This document shows positions 23,392 to 37,950 of a DNA stretch of 64,000 nt, in pieces. This DNA comes from Euwallacea fornicatus (Eukaryota > Arthropoda > Insecta > Coleoptera > Curculionidae), in the NCBI RefSeq assembly GCF_040115645.1, contig NW_027096028.1:1-64000 (forward strand). Reading direction: 5' to 3'. Position 1 is the stretch's first letter. Each line of letters opens with the position of its first letter. Made by a program: the position numbers and the translations under genes. Under the pieces are notes generated by a model. The model did no database searches, was not told the origin of the DNA, and saw only the letters and a program-made list of their open reading frames with translations.

Positions 23392-25787
23392 AATAGTACT
23401 TTATGTGCTCAAACACACAACTTTTGTGACTTTTCCAATTTTGAAGCTCGATAACTTTGGCAAATGTGGACCAAATTTGTTAACCAAAGTGTCAAATTAA
23501 TCAGCTCGACGAGATTTTGAAGATGTCACAACACATCATGATTACATTTTGTTGAACTTCCAAGAAAAATAGTACTTTATGTGCTCAAACACACAACTTT
23601 TGTGACTTTTCCAATTTTGAAGCTCGATAACTTTGGCAAATGTGGACCAAATTTGTTAACCAAAGTGTCAAATTAATCAGCTCGACGAGATTTTGAAGAT
23701 GTCACAACACATCAGAATTACATTTTGTTGAACTTCCAAGAAAAATAGTACTTTATGTGCTCAAACACACAACTTTTGTGACTTTTCAAACTTTGAAGCT
23801 CGATAGCTTCGGCAAATGAAGACCAAATTTGTTAAACAAAGTGTCAAATTACTCAGCTCGACGAGATTTTGAAGATGTCACAACACATCATGATTACATT
23901 TTGTTGAACTTCCAAGAAAAATAGTACTTTATGTGCTCAAACACACAACTTTTGTGACTTTTCCAATTTTGAAGCTCGATAACTTTGGCAAATGTGGACC
24001 AAATTTGTTAACCAAAGTGTCAAATTAATCAGCTCGACGAGATTTTGAAGATGTCACAACACATCAGAATTACATTTTGTTGAACTTCCAAGAAAAATAG
24101 TACTTTATGTGCTCAAACACACAACTTTTGTGACATTTCCAATTTTGAAGCTCGATAACTTCGGCAAATGAGGACCAAATTTGTTAAACAAAGTGTCAAA
24201 TTAATCAGCTCGACGAGATTTTGAAGATGTCACAACACATCAGAATTACATTTTGTTGAACTTCCAAGAAAAATAGTACTTTATGTGCTCAAACACACAA
24301 CTTTTGTGACTTTTCAAACTTTGAAGCTCGATAGCTTCGGCAAATGAAGACCAAATTTGTTAAACAAAGTGTCAAATTACTCAGCTCGACGAGATTTTGA
24401 ATACTTCACAACACATCATGATTGCATCTTGTTGAATTTCCACGAAAAATAGTACTTTATGTGCTCAAACACACAACTTTTGTGACTTTTCAAACTTTGA
24501 AGCTCGATAGCTTCGGCAAATGAAGACCAAATTTGTTAAACAAAGTGTCAAAGTAATCACTTCAACGAGATTTTGAAGATGTCACAACACATCATGATTA
24601 CATCTTGTTGAACTTCCAAGAAAAATAGTACTTTATGTGCTCAAACACACAACTTTTGTGACTTTTCAAACTTTGAAGCTCGATAACTTCGGCAAATGTG
24701 GACCAAATTTGTTAAACAAAGTGTCAAATTACTCAGCTCGACGAGATTTTGAATATGTCACAACACATCATGATTGCATCTTGTTGAATTTCCACGAAAA
24801 ATAGTACTTTATGTGCTCAAACACACATATTTTGTGACTTTTCAAATTTTGAAGCTCGATAACTTTGGCAAATGTGGACCAAATTTGTTAACCAAAGTGT
24901 CAAATTAATCAGCTCGAAGAGATTTTGAAGATGTCACAACACATCATGATTGCATCTTGTTGAATTTCCAAGAAAAATAGTACTTTATGTGCTCAAACAC
25001 ACAACTTTTGTGACTTTTCAAACTTTGAAGCTCGATAGCTTCGGCAAATGAAGACCAAATTTGTTAAACAAAGTGTCAAATTACTCAGCTCGACGAGATT
25101 TTGAATACTTCACAACACATCATGATTGCATCTTGTTGAATTTCCACGAAAAATAGTACTTTATGTGCTCAAACACACAACTTTTGTGACTTTTCAAACT
25201 TTGAAGCTCGATAGCTTCGGCAAATGAAGACCAAATTTGTTAAACAAAGTGTCAAAGTAATCACTTCAACGAGATTTTGAAGATGTCACAACACATCATG
25301 ATTACATCTTGTTGAACTTCCAAGAAAAATAGTACTTTATGTGCTCAAACAAACAACTTTTGTGACTTTTCAAACTTTGAAGCTCGATAACTTCGGCAAA
25401 TGTGGACCAAATTTGTTAAACAAAGTGTCAAATTACTCAGCTCGACGAGATTTTGAATATGTCACAACACATCATGATTGCATCTTGTTGAATTTCCACG
25501 AAAAATAGTACTTTATGTGCTCAAACACACATATTTTGTGACTTTTCAAATTTTGAAGCTCGATAACTTTGGCAAATGTGGACCAAATTTGTTAACCAAA
25601 GTGTCAAATTAATCAGCTCGGCGAGATCTTTAAAATGACACAACACATCATGATTGCATCTTGTTGAATTTCCAAGAAAAATAGTACTTTATGTGCTCAA
25701 ACACACATATTTTGTGACTTTTCAAACTTTGAAGCTCGATAACTTCGGCAAATGAGGACCAAATTTGTTAAACAAAGTGTCAAATTA
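23392..25787 (+). repeat. Second copy of the 2.4-kb block at 20400-22795
   Basis: Displaced by 2992 bp with no length change, so no indel separates the copies. It retains every listed marker, including the rare CTCAAACAAACAAC near 25344. After 25787 it runs into CGACGAGGTC and then into a block shared with 29741-30491. Confidence 0.87.
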
Positions 25788-26450
25788 ATCAGCTCGACGA
25801 GGTCTTTAAAATGACACAACACATCATGATTACATCTTGTTGAACTTACAAGAAAAATTGTACTTTATGTGCTCAAACACACATATTTTGTGACTTTTCA
25901 AATTTTGAAGCTCGATGACTTCGGCAAATGAGGACCAAATTTGTTAAACAGAGTGTCACATTAATCAGCTCGACGAGATCTTTAAAATGACACAACACAT
26001 CATGATTGCATCTTGTTGAATTTCCAAGAAAAATAGTACTTTATGTGCTCAAACACACATATTTTGTGACTTTTCAAATTTTGAAGCTCGATAACTTTGG
26101 CAAATGTGGACCAAATTTGTTAACCAAAGTGTCAAATTAATCAGCTCGACGAGATCTTTAAAATGACACAACAATTCATGATTGCATCTTGTTGAATTTC
26201 CAAGAAAAATAGTACTTTATGTGCTCAAACACATATTTTGTGACTTTTCCAATTTAGAAGCTCGATAACTTCGGCAAATGAGGACCAAATTTGTTAAACA
26301 AAGTGTCAAATTAATCAGCTCGACGAGATTTTGAAGATGTCACAACACATCATGATTGCATCTTGTTGAATTTCCAAGAAAAATAGTACTTTATGTGCTC
26401 AAACACACAACTTGTTTGACTTTTCACATTTTGAAGCTCGATAACTTTGG
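25700..26450 (+). repeat. 0.75-kb block repeated at 29741-30491
   Basis: Roughly four monomers match at an offset of 4041 bp (23 monomers less 7 bp). The decisive marker is CAATTTAGAAGC, a T-to-A change seen only near 26250 and 30291. One difference is TTGAACTTAC here versus TTGACCTTAC in the other copy. A CTTGTTTGACTTTTCACATTTTG variant near 26412 is private to this copy. Confidence 0.78.
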
Positions 26451-28810
26451 CAAATGTGGAACAAATTTGTTAACCAAAGTGTCAAATTAATCAGCTCGAC
26501 GAGATCTTTAAAATGACACAACAATTCATGATTGCATCTTGTTGAATTTCCAAGAAAAATAGTACTTTATGTGCTCAAACACATATTTTGTGACTTTTCC
26601 AATTTTGAAGCTCGATAACTTCGGCAAATGTGGACCAAATTTGTTAACCAAAGTGTCAAATTAATCAGCTCGGCGAGATCTTTAAAATGACACAACACAT
26701 CAGAGTTGCATCTTGTTGAACTTCCAAGAAAAATAGTACTTTATGTGCACAAACACACAACTTGTTTGACTTTTCACACTTTGAAGCTCGATAACTTTGG
26801 CAAATGTGGAACAAATTTGTTAACCAAAGTGTCAAATTAATCAGCTCGACGAGATCTTTAAAATGACACAACACATCATGATTGCATCTTGTTGAATTTC
26901 CAAGAAAAATAGTACTTTATGTGCTCAAACACACATATTTTGTGACTTTTCAAATTTTGAAGCTCGATAACTTTGGCAAATGTGGACCAAATTTGTTAAC
27001 CAAAGTGTCAAATTAATCAGCTCGACGAGATCTTTAAAATGACACAACACATCATGATTGCATCTTGTTGAATTTCCAAGAAAAATAGTACTTTATGTGC
27101 TCAATCACACATATTTTGTGACTTTTCAAACTTTGAAGCTCGATAACTTCGGCAAATGAGGACCAAATTTGTTAAACAAAGTGTCAAATTAATCAGCTCG
27201 ACGAGGTCTTTAAAATGACACAACACATCATGATTACATCTTGTTGAACTTACAAGAAAAATTGTACTTTATGTGCTCAAACACACATATTTTGTGACTT
27301 TTCAAATTTTGAAGCTCGATGACTTCGGCAAATGAGGACCAAATTTGTTAAACAGAGTGTCACATTAATCAGCTCGACGAGATCTTTAAAATGACACAAC
27401 ACATCAAGATTGCATCTTGTTGAATTTCCAAGAAAAATAGTACTTTATGTGCTCAAACACATATTTTGTGACTTTTCCAATTTTGAAGCTCGATAACTTC
27501 GGCAAATGAGGACTAATTTGTTAAACAAAGTGTCAAATTAATCAGCTCGACGAGATTTTGAAGATGTCACAACACATCATGATTGCATCTTGTTGAATTT
27601 CCAAGAAAAATAGTACTTTATGTGCTCAAACACACATATTTTGTGACTTTTCAAATTTTGAAGCTCGATAACTTTGGCAAATGTGGACCAAATTTGTTAA
27701 CCAAAGTGTCAAATTAATCAGCTCGGCGAGATCTTTAAAATGACACAACACATCAGAGTTGCATCTTGTTGAACTTCCAAGAAAAATAGTACTTTATGTG
27801 CTCAAACACACAACTTTTGTGACTTTTCCAATTTTGAAGCTCGATAACTTTGGCAAATGTGGACCAAATTTGTTAACCAAAGTGTCAAATTAATCAGCTC
27901 GACGAGATTTTGAAGATGTCACAACACATCATTATTACATCTTGTTGAACTTCCAAGAAAAATAGTACTTTATGTGCTCAAACACACATATTTTGTGACT
28001 TTTCAAACATTGAAGCTCGATAACTTCGGCAAATGTGGACCAAATTTGTTAACCAAAGTGTCAAATTAATCAGCTCGACGAGATTTTGAAGATGTCACAA
28101 CACATCAGAATTACATTTTGTTGAACTTCCAAGAAAAATAGTACTTTATGTGCTCAAACACACAACTTTTGTGACTTTTCCAATTTTGAAGCTCGATAAC
28201 TTTGGCAAATGTGGACCAAATTTGTTAACCAAAGTGTCAAATTAATCAGCTCGACGAGATTTTGAAGATGTCACAACACATCATGATTACATTTTGTTGA
28301 ACTTCCAAGAAAAATAGTACTTTATGTGCTCAAACACACAACTTTTGTGACTTTTCCAATTTTGAAGCTCGATAACTTTGGCAAATGTGGACCAAATTTG
28401 TTAATCAAAGTGTCAAATTAATCAGCTCGACGAGATTTTGAAGATGTCACAACACATCAGAATTACATTTTGTTGAACTTCCAAGAAAAATAGTACTTTA
28501 TGTGCTCAAACACACAACTTTTGTGACTTTTCAAACTTTGAAGCTCGATAGCTTCGGCAAATGAAGACCAAATTTGTTAAACAAAGTGTCAAATTACTCA
28601 GCTCGACGAGATTTTGAAGATGTCACAACACATCATGATTACATTTTGTTGAACTTCCAAGAAAAATAGTACTTTATGTGCTCAAACACACAACTTTTGT
28701 GACTTTTCCAATTTTGAAGCTCGATAACTTTGGCAAATGTGGACCAAATTTGTTAACCAAAGTGTCAAATTAATCAGCTCGACGAGATTTTGAAGATGTC
28801 ACAACACATC
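26433..28810 (+). repeat. 2.4-kb block duplicated at 31178-33555
   Basis: About 13.5 monomers match at 4745 bp (27 monomers less 7 bp). Shared rare markers are CTCAATCACACATATT near 27102 (31847), CACATCAAGATTGC, CATTATTAC at 27930 (32674), CAAACATTGAAGC, and GTTAATCAAAG near 28400 (33145). The copies diverge after about 28810, where this one reads ATCAGAATTAC and the other ATCATGATTAC. Confidence 0.86.
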
Positions 28811-29740
28811 AGAATTACATTTTGTTGAACTTCCAAGAAAAATAGTACTTTATGTGCTCAAACACACAACTTTTGTGACATTTCCAAATTTGAAGCTCGA
28901 TAACTTCGGCAAATGAGGACCAAATTTGTTAAACAAAGTGTCAAATTAATCAGCTCGACGAGATTTTGAAGATGTCACAACACATCAGAATTACATTTTG
29001 TTGAACTTCCAAGAAAAATAGTACTTTATGTGCTCAAACACACAACTTTTGTGACTTTTCAAACTTTGAAGCTCGATAGCTTCGGCAAATGAAGACCAAA
29101 TTTGTTAAACAAAGTGTCAAATTACTCAGCTCGACGAGATTTTGAATACTTCACAACACATCATGATTGCATCTTGTTGAATTTCCACGAAAAATAGTAC
29201 TTTATGTGCTCAAACACACAACTTTTGTGACTTTTCAAACTTTGAAGCTCGATAGCTTCGGCAAATGAAGACCAAATTTGTTAAACAAAGTGTCAAAGTA
29301 ATCACTTCAACGAGATTTTGAAGATGTCACAACACATCATGATTACATCTTGTTGAACTTCCAAGAAAAATAGTACTTTATGTGCTCAAACACACAACTT
29401 TTGTGACTTTTCAAACTTTGAAGCTCGATAACTTCGGCAAATGTGGACCAAATTTGTTAAACAAAGTGTCAAATTACTCAGCTCGACGAGATTTTGAATA
29501 TGTCACAACACATCATGATTGCATCTTGTTGAATTTCCACGAAAAATAGTACTTTATGTGCTCAAACACACATATTTTGTGACTTTTCAAATTTTGAAGC
29601 TCGATAACTTTGGCAAATGTGGACCAAATTTGTTAACCAAAGTGTCAAATTAATCAGCTCGAAGAGATTTTGAAGATGTCACAACACATCATGATTGCAT
29701 CTTGTTGAATTTCCAAGAAAAATAGTACTTTATGTGCTCA
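28811..29740 (+). repeat. Variant cassette with GACATTTCC, AAAGTAATCAC and CGAAGAG
   Basis: These five monomers repeat the fixed marker order of the right half: GTGACATTTCC (here with a unique CCAAATTTGAAGC near 28885), ATAGCTTCGG with AATTACTCAG and GAATACTTCAC, AAAGTAATCACTTC near 29296, GAATATGTC with TTTCCACG, and CTCGAAGAG near 29657. They match 21130-22060 and similar stretches downstream. Confidence 0.78.
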
Positions 29741-30491
29741 AACACACAACTTTTGTGACTTTTCAAACTTTGAAGCTCGATAACTTCGGCAAATGAGGAC
29801 CAAATTTGTTAAACAAAGTGTCAAATTAATCAGCTCGACGAGGTCTTTAAAATGACACAACACATCATGATTACATCTTGTTGACCTTACAAGAAAAATT
29901 GTACTTTATGTGCTCAAACACACATATTTTGTGACTTTTCAAATTTTGAAGCTCGATGACTTCGGCAAATGAGGACCAAATTTGTTAAACAGAGTGTCAC
30001 ATTAATCAGCTCGACGAGATCTTTAAAATGACACAACACATCATGATTGCATCTTGTTGAATTTCCAAGAAAAATAGTACTTTATGTGCTCAAACACACA
30101 TATTTTGTGACTTTTCAAATTTTGAAGCTCGATAACTTTGGCAAATGTGGACCAAATTTGTTAACCAAAGTGTCAAATTAATCAGCTCGACGAGATCTTT
30201 AAAATGACACAACAATTCATGATTGCATCTTGTTGAATTTCCAAGAAAAATAGTACTTTATGTGCTCAAACACATATTTTGTGACTTTTCCAATTTAGAA
30301 GCTCGATAACTTCGGCAAATGAGGACCAAATTTGTTAAACAAAGTGTCAAATTAATCAGCTCGACGAGATTTTGAAGATGTCACAACACATCATGATTGC
30401 ATCTTGTTGAATTTCCAAGAAAAATAGTACTTTATGTGCTCAAACACACAACTTGTTTGACTTTTCACACTTTGAAGCTCGATAACTTTGG
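29741..30491 (+). repeat. Second copy of the 0.75-kb block at 25700-26450
   Basis: It carries the CAATTTAGAAGC marker near 30291 and the CGATGACTTCGG/ACAGAGTG/CACATTAATC monomer. It joins a CTCGAAGAG monomer on its left, whereas the other copy is preceded by a CTCGGCGAG monomer, so the two sit in different surroundings. Confidence 0.77.
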
Positions 30492-30499
30492 CAAATGTG

Positions 30500-30990
30500 G
30501 ACCAAATTTGTTAACCAAAGTGTCAAATTAATCAGCTCGACGAGATCTTTAAAATGACACAACACATCAGATTTGCATCTTGTTGAACTTCCAAGAAAAA
30601 TAGTACTTTATGTGCTCAAACACACAACTTTTGTGACTTTTCAAATTTTGAAGCTCGATAACTTTGGCAAATGTGGACCAAATTTGTTAACCAAAGTGTC
30701 AAATTAATCAGCTCGACGAGATCTTTAAAATGACACAACACATCAGATTTGCATCTTGTTGAACTTCCAAGAAAAATAGTACTTTATGTGCTCAAACACA
30801 CAACTTTTGTGACTTTTCAAACTTTGAAGCTCGATGACTTCGGCAAATGAGGACCAAATTTGTTAAACAGAGTGTCAAATTAATCACCTCAACGAGATTT
30901 TGAAGATGTCACAACACATCATGATTACATCTTGTTGAACTTCCAAGAAAAATAGTACTTTATGTGCACACACACACAACTTTTGTGACT
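30500..30990 (+). repeat. CAGATTTGC/(CA)6 block repeated at 47547-48037
   Basis: Two monomers with ACACATCAGATTTGCATC followed by a CGATGACTTCGG/ACAGAGTG/AATCACCTCAACGAG monomer and a (CA)6 monomer (30967-30978) match 47547-48037 at 17047 bp. The same AATCACCTCAACG type is otherwise found near 2053, 3812 and 7685, so this is left-domain material inside the right half. Confidence 0.75.
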
Positions 30991-31177
30991 TTTCAAACTT
31001 TGAAGCTCGATAACTTTGGCAAATGTGGAACAAATTTGTTAACCAAAGTGTCAAATTAATCAGCTCGACGAGATCTTTAAAATGACACAACACATCAGAT
31101 TTGCATCTTGTTGAACTTCCAAGAAAAATAGTACTTTATGTGCTCAAACACACAACTTTTGTGACTTTTCAAATTTT

Positions 31178-33555
31178 GAAGCTCGATAACTTTGGCAAAT
31201 GTGGAACAAATTTGTTAACCAAAGTGTCAAATTAATCAGCTCGACGAGATCTTTAAAATGACACAACAATTCATGATTGCATCTTGTTGAATTTCCAAGA
31301 AAAATAGTACTTTATGTGCTCAAACACATATTTTGTGACTTTTCCAATTTTGAAGCTCGATAACTTCGGCAAATGTGGACCAAATTTGTTAACCAAAGTG
31401 TCAAATTAATCAGCTCGGCGAGATCTTTAAAATGACACAACACATCAGAGTTGCATCTTGTTGAACTTCCAAGAAAAATAGTACTTTATGTGCACAAACA
31501 CACAACTTGTTTGACTTTTCACACTTTGAAGCTCGATAACTTTGGCAAATGTGGAACAAATTTGTTAACCAAAGTGTCAAATTAATCAGCTCGACGAGAT
31601 CTTTAAAATGACACAACACATCATGATTGCATCTTGTTGAATTTCCAAGAAAAATAGTACTTTATGTGCTCAAACACACATATTTTGTGACTTTTCAAAT
31701 TTTGAAGCTCGATAACTTTGGCAAATGTGGACCAAATTTGTTAACCAAAGTGTCAAATTAATCAGCTCGACGAGATCTTTAAAATGACACAACACATCAT
31801 GATTGCATCTTGTTGAATTTCCAAGAAAAATAGTACTTTATGTGCTCAATCACACATATTTTGTGACTTTTCAAACTTTGAAGCTCGATAACTTCGGCAA
31901 ATGAGGACCAAATTTGTTAAACAAAGTGTCAAATTAATCAGCTCGACGAGGTCTTTAAAATGACACAACACATCATGATTACATCTTGTTGAACTTACAA
32001 GAAAAATTGTACTTTATGTGCTCAAACACACATATTTTGTGACTTTTCAAATTTTGAAGCTCGATGACTTCGGCAAATGAGGACCAAATTTGTTAAACAG
32101 AGTGTCACATTAATCAGCTCGACGAGATCTTTAAAATGACACAACACATCAAGATTGCATCTTGTTGAATTTCCAAGAAAAATAGTACTTTATGTGCTCA
32201 AACACATATTTTGTGACTTTTCCAATTTTGAAGCTCGATAACTTCGGCAAATGAGGACTAATTTGTTAAACAAAGTGTCAAATTAATCAGCTCGACGAGA
32301 TTTTGAAGATGTCACAACACATCATGATTGCATCTTGTTGAATTTCCAAGAAAAATAGTACTTTATGTGCTCAAACACACATATTTTGTGACTTTTCAAA
32401 TTTTGAAGCTCGATAACTTTGGCAAATGTGGACCAAATTTGTTAACCAAAGTGTCAAATTAATCAGCTCGGCGAGATCTTTAAAATGACACAACACATCA
32501 GAGTTGCATCTTGTTGAACTTCCAAGAAAAATAGTACTTTATGTGCTCAAACACACAACTTTTGTGACTTTTCCAATTTTGAAGCTCGATAACTTTGGCA
32601 AATGTGGACCAAATTTGTTAACCAAAGTGTCAAATTAATCAGCTCGACGAGATTTTGAAGATGTCACAACACATCATTATTACATCTTGTTGAACTTCCA
32701 AGAAAAATAGTACTTTATGTGCTCAAACACACATATTTTGTGACTTTTCAAACATTGAAGCTCGATAACTTCGGCAAATGTGGACCAAATTTGTTAACCA
32801 AAGTGTCAAATTAATCAGCTCGACGAGATTTTGAAGATGTCACAACACATCAGAATTACATTTTGTTGAACTTCCAAGAAAAATAGTACTTTATGTGCTC
32901 AAACACACAACTTTTGTGACTTTTCCAATTTTGAAGCTCGATAACTTTGGCAAATGTGGACCAAATTTGTTAACCAAAGTGTCAAATTAATCAGCTCGAC
33001 GAGATTTTGAAGATGTCACAACACATCATGATTACATTTTGTTGAACTTCCAAGAAAAATAGTACTTTATGTGCTCAAACACACAACTTTTGTGACTTTT
33101 CCAATTTTGAAGCTCGATAACTTTGGCAAATGTGGACCAAATTTGTTAATCAAAGTGTCAAATTAATCAGCTCGACGAGATTTTGAAGATGTCACAACAC
33201 ATCAGAATTACATTTTGTTGAACTTCCAAGAAAAATAGTACTTTATGTGCTCAAACACACAACTTTTGTGACTTTTCAAACTTTGAAGCTCGATAGCTTC
33301 GGCAAATGAAGACCAAATTTGTTAAACAAAGTGTCAAATTACTCAGCTCGACGAGATTTTGAAGATGTCACAACACATCATGATTACATTTTGTTGAACT
33401 TCCAAGAAAAATAGTACTTTATGTGCTCAAACACACAACTTTTGTGACTTTTCCAATTTTGAAGCTCGATAACTTTGGCAAATGTGGACCAAATTTGTTA
33501 ACCAAAGTGTCAAATTAATCAGCTCGACGAGATTTTGAAGATGTCACAACACATC
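31178..33555 (+). repeat. Second copy of the 2.4-kb block at 26433-28810
   Basis: Displaced by 4745 bp; carries CTCAATCACAC near 31847 and GTTAATCAAAG near 33145. From about 31910 it is also the start of the larger block copied at 39116 onward, so this stretch has been through at least two amplification events. Confidence 0.86.
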
Positions 33556-34335
33556 ATGATTACATTTTGTTGAACTTCCAAGAAAAATAGTACTTTATGT
33601 GCTCAAACACACAACTTTTGTGACTTTTCCAATTTTGAAGCTCGATAACTTTGGCAAATGAAGACCAAATTTGTTAAACAAAGTGTCAAATTACTCAGCT
33701 CGACGAGATTTTGAAGATGTCACAACACATCATGATTACATTTTGTTGAACTTCCAAGAAAAATAGTACTTTATGTGCTCAAACACACAACTTTTGTGAC
33801 TTTTCAAACTTTGAAGCTCGATAGCTTCGGCAAATGAAGACCAAATTTGTTAAACAAAGTGTCAAAGTAATCACTTCAACGAGATTTTGAAGATGTCACA
33901 ACACATCATGATTACATCTTGTTGAACTTCCAAGAAAAATAGTACTTTATGTGCTCAAACACACAACTTTTGTGACTTTTCAAACTTTGAAGCTCGATAA
34001 CTTCGGCAAATGTGGACCAAATTTGTTAAACAAAGTGTCAAATTACTCAGCTCGACGAGATTTTGAATATGTCACAACACATCATGATTGCATCTTGTTG
34101 AATTTCCACGAAAAATAGTACTTTATGTGCTCAAACACACATATTTTGTGACTTTTCAAACTTTGAAGCTCGATAACTTCGGCAAATGAGGACCAAATTT
34201 GTTAAACAAAGTGTCAAATTAATCAGCTCGACGAGGTCTTTAAAATGACACAACACATCATGATTACATCTTGTTGACCTTACAATAAAAATTGTACTTT
34301 ATGTGCTCAAACACACATATTTTGTGACTTTTCAA

Positions 34336-35081
34336 ATTTTGAAGCTCGATGACTTCGGCAAATGAGGACCAAATTTGTTAAACAGAGTGTCACATTAATC
34401 AGCTCGACGAGATCTTTAAAATGACACAACACATCATGATTGCATCTTGTTGAATTTCCAAGAAAAATAGTACTTTATGTGCTCAAACACACATATTTTG
34501 TGACTTTTCAAATTTTGAAGCTCGATAACTTTGGCAAATGTGGACCAAATTTGTTAACCAAAGTGTCAAATTAATCAGCTCGACGAGATCTTTAAAATGA
34601 CACAACAATTCATGATTGCATCTTGTTGAATTTCCAAGAAAAATAGTACTTTATGTGCTCAAACACATATTTTGTGACTTTTCCAATTTTGAAGCTCGAT
34701 AACTTCGGCAAATGAGGACCAAATTTGTTAAACAAAGTGTCAAATTAATCAGCTCGACGAGATTTTGAAGATGTCACAACACATCATGATTGCATCTTGT
34801 TGAATTTCCAAGAAAAATAGTACTTTATGTGCTCAAACACACAACTTGTTTGACTTTTCACACTTTGAAGCTCGATAACTTTGGCAAATGTGGAACAAAT
34901 TTGTTAACCAAAGTGTCAAATTAATCAGCTCGACGAGATCTTTAAAATGACACAACAATTCATGATTGCATCTTGTTGAATTTCCAAGAAAAATAGTACT
35001 TTATGTGCTCAAACACATATTTTGTGACTTTTCCAATTTTGAAGCTCGATAACTTCGGCAAATGAGGACCAAATTTGTTAA
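34336..35081 (+). repeat. Sub-block present three times (also 41542-42287 and 52265-53010)
   Basis: Just over four monomers occur at 34336, 41542 (offset 7206) and 52265 (offset 17929). They run CGATGACTTCGG, GATC-type, ACAACAATTCATG with CAAACACATATTTT, then ACTTGTTTGAC with GTGGAAC. In the third copy ACAACAATTCATG replaces ACAACACATCATG near 52359, and AACCAAAG ends the match near 53012. Confidence 0.75.
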
Positions 35082-35844
35082 ACAAAGTGTCAAATTAATC
35101 AGCTCGGCGAGATCTTTAAAATGACACAACACATCAGAGTTGCATCTTGTTGAACTTCCAAGAAAAATAGTACTTTATGTGCACAAACACACAACTTGTT
35201 TGACTTTTCACACTTTGAAGCTCGATAACTTTGGCAAATGTGGAACAAATTTGTTAACCAAAGTGTCAAATTAATCAGCTCGACGAGATCTTTAAAATGA
35301 CACAACACATCATGATTGCATCTTGTTGAATTTCCAAGAAAAATAGTACTTTATGTGCTCAAACACACATATTTTGTGACTTTTCAAATTTTGAAGCTCG
35401 ATAACTTTGGCAAATGTGGACCAAATTTGTTAACCAAAGTGTCAAATTAATCAGCTCGACGAGATCTTTAAAATGACACAACACATCATGATTGCATCTT
35501 GTTGAATTTCCAAGAAAAATAGTACTTTATGTGCTCAAACACACATATTTTGTGACTTTTCAAATTTTGAAGCTCGATAACTTTGGCAAATGTGGACCAA
35601 ATTTGTTAACCAAAGTGTCAAATTAATCAGCTCGACGAGATCTTTAAAATGACACAACAATTCATGATTGCATCTTGTTGAATTTCCAAGAAAAATAGTA
35701 CTTTATGTGCTCAAACACACATATTTTGTGACTTTTCACACTTTGAAGCTCGATAACTTTGGCAAATGTGGAACAAATTTGTTAACCAAAGTGTCAAATT
35801 AATCAGCTCGACGAGATCTTTAAAATGACACAACAATTCATGAT

Positions 35845-37950
35845 TGCATCTTGTTGAATTTCCAAGAAAAATAGTACTTTATGTGCTCAAACACACATAT
35901 TTTGTGACTTTTCAAATTTTGAAGCTCGATAACTTTGGCAAATGTGGACCAAATTTGATAACCAAAGTGTCAAATTAATCAGCTCGACGAGATCTTTAAA
36001 ATCACACAACACATCATAATTGCATCTTGTTGAATTTCCAAGAAAAATAGTACTTTATGTGCTCAAACACACAACTTTTGTGACTTTTCCAATTTTGAAG
36101 CTCGAAAACTTCGGCAAATGAGGACCAAATTTGTTAAACAAAGTGTCAAATTAATCAGCTCGACGAGATTTTGAAGATGTCACAACACATCAGAATTACA
36201 TTTTGTTGAACTTCCAAGAAAAATAGTACTTTATGTGCTCAAACACACAACTTTTGTGACTTTTCAAACTTTGAAGCTCGATAGCTTCGGCAAATGAAGA
36301 CCAAATTTGTTAAACAAAGTGTCAAATTACTCAGCTCGACGAGATTTTGAATACTTCACAACACATCATGATTGCATCTTGTTGAATTTCCACGAAAAAT
36401 AGTACTTTATGTGCTCAAACACACAACTTTTGTGACTTTTCAAACTTTGAAGCTCGATAGCTTCGGCAAATGAAGACCAAATTTGTTAAACAAAGTGTCA
36501 AAGTAATCACTTCAACGAGATTTTGAAGATGTCACAACACATCATGATTACATCTTGTTGAACTTCCAAGAAAAATAGTACTTTATGTGCTCAAACACAC
36601 AACTTTTGTGACTTTTCAAACTTTGAAGCTCGATAACTTCGGCAAATGTGGACCAAATTTGTTAAACAAAGTGTCAAATTACTCAGCTCGACGAGATTTT
36701 GAATATGTCACAACACATCATGATTGCATATTGTTGAATTTCCACGAAAAATAGTACTTTATGTGCTCAAACACACATATTTTGTGACTTTTCAAATTTT
36801 GAAGCTCGATAACTTTGGCAAATGTGGACCAAATTTGTTAACCAAAGTGTCAAATTAATCAGCTCGGCGAGATCTTTAAAATGACACAACACATCATGAT
36901 TGCATCTTGTTGAATTTCCAAGAAAAATAGTACTTTATGTGCTCAAACACACATATTTTGTGACTTTTCAAACTTTGAAGCTCGATAACTTCGGCAAATG
37001 AGGACCAAATTTGTTAAACAAAGTGTCAAATTAATCAGCTCGACGAGGTCTTTAACATGACACACCACATCAGAATTGCATCTTGTTGAATTTCCAAGAA
37101 AAATAGTACTTTATGTGCTCAAACACACAACTTTTGTGACTTTTCAAACTTTGAAGCTCAATAACTTCGGCAAATGTGGACCAAATTTGTTAACCAAAGT
37201 GTCAAATTAATCAGCTCGACGAGATCTTTAAAATGACACAACAATTCATGATTGCATCTTGTTGAATTTCCAAGAAAAATAGTACTTTATGTGCTCAAAC
37301 ACATATTTTGTGACTTTTCCAATTTTGAAGCTCGATAACTTCGGCAAATGAGGACTAATTTGTTAAACAAAGTGTCAAATTAATCAGCTCGACGAGATTT
37401 TGAAGATGTCACAACACATCATGATTGCATCTTGTTGAATTTCCAAGAAAAATAGTACTTTATGTGCTCAAACACACATATTTTGTGACTTTTCAAATTT
37501 TGAAGCTCGATAACTTTGGCAAATGTGGACCAAATTTGTTAACCAAAGTGTCAAATTAATCAGCTCGGCGAGATCTTTAAAATGACACAACACATCAGAG
37601 TTGCATCTTGTTGAACTTCCAAGAAAAATAGTACTTTATGTGCTCAAACACACAACTTTTGTGACTTTTCCAATTTTGAAGCTCGATAACTTTGGCAAAT
37701 GTGGACCAAATTTGTTAACCAAAGTGTCAAATTAATCAGCTCGACGAGATTTTGAAGATGTCACAACACATCATTATTACATCTTGTTGAACTTCCAAGA
37801 AAAATAGTACTTTATGTGCTCAAACACACATATTTTGTGACTTTTCAAACATTGAAGCTCGATAACTTCGGCAAATGTGGACCAAATTTGTTAACCAAAG
37901 TGTCAAATTAATCAGCTCGACGAGATTTTGAAGATGTCACAACACATCAT
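35845..37950 (+). repeat. 2.1-kb block present three times, first copy
   Basis: Twelve monomers from AATTTGATAACC through CTCGAAAACTTC, GAATACTTCAC, AAAGTAATCACTTC, AGCTCAATAACTTC and CATTATTAC occur here, at about 42875-44980 (offset 7030) and at about 53246-55351 (offset 17401). GACACACCACATC is shared by the first two copies only; the third has GACACAACACATC. That nests the events: the first two copies share a more recent ancestor. Confidence 0.82.
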
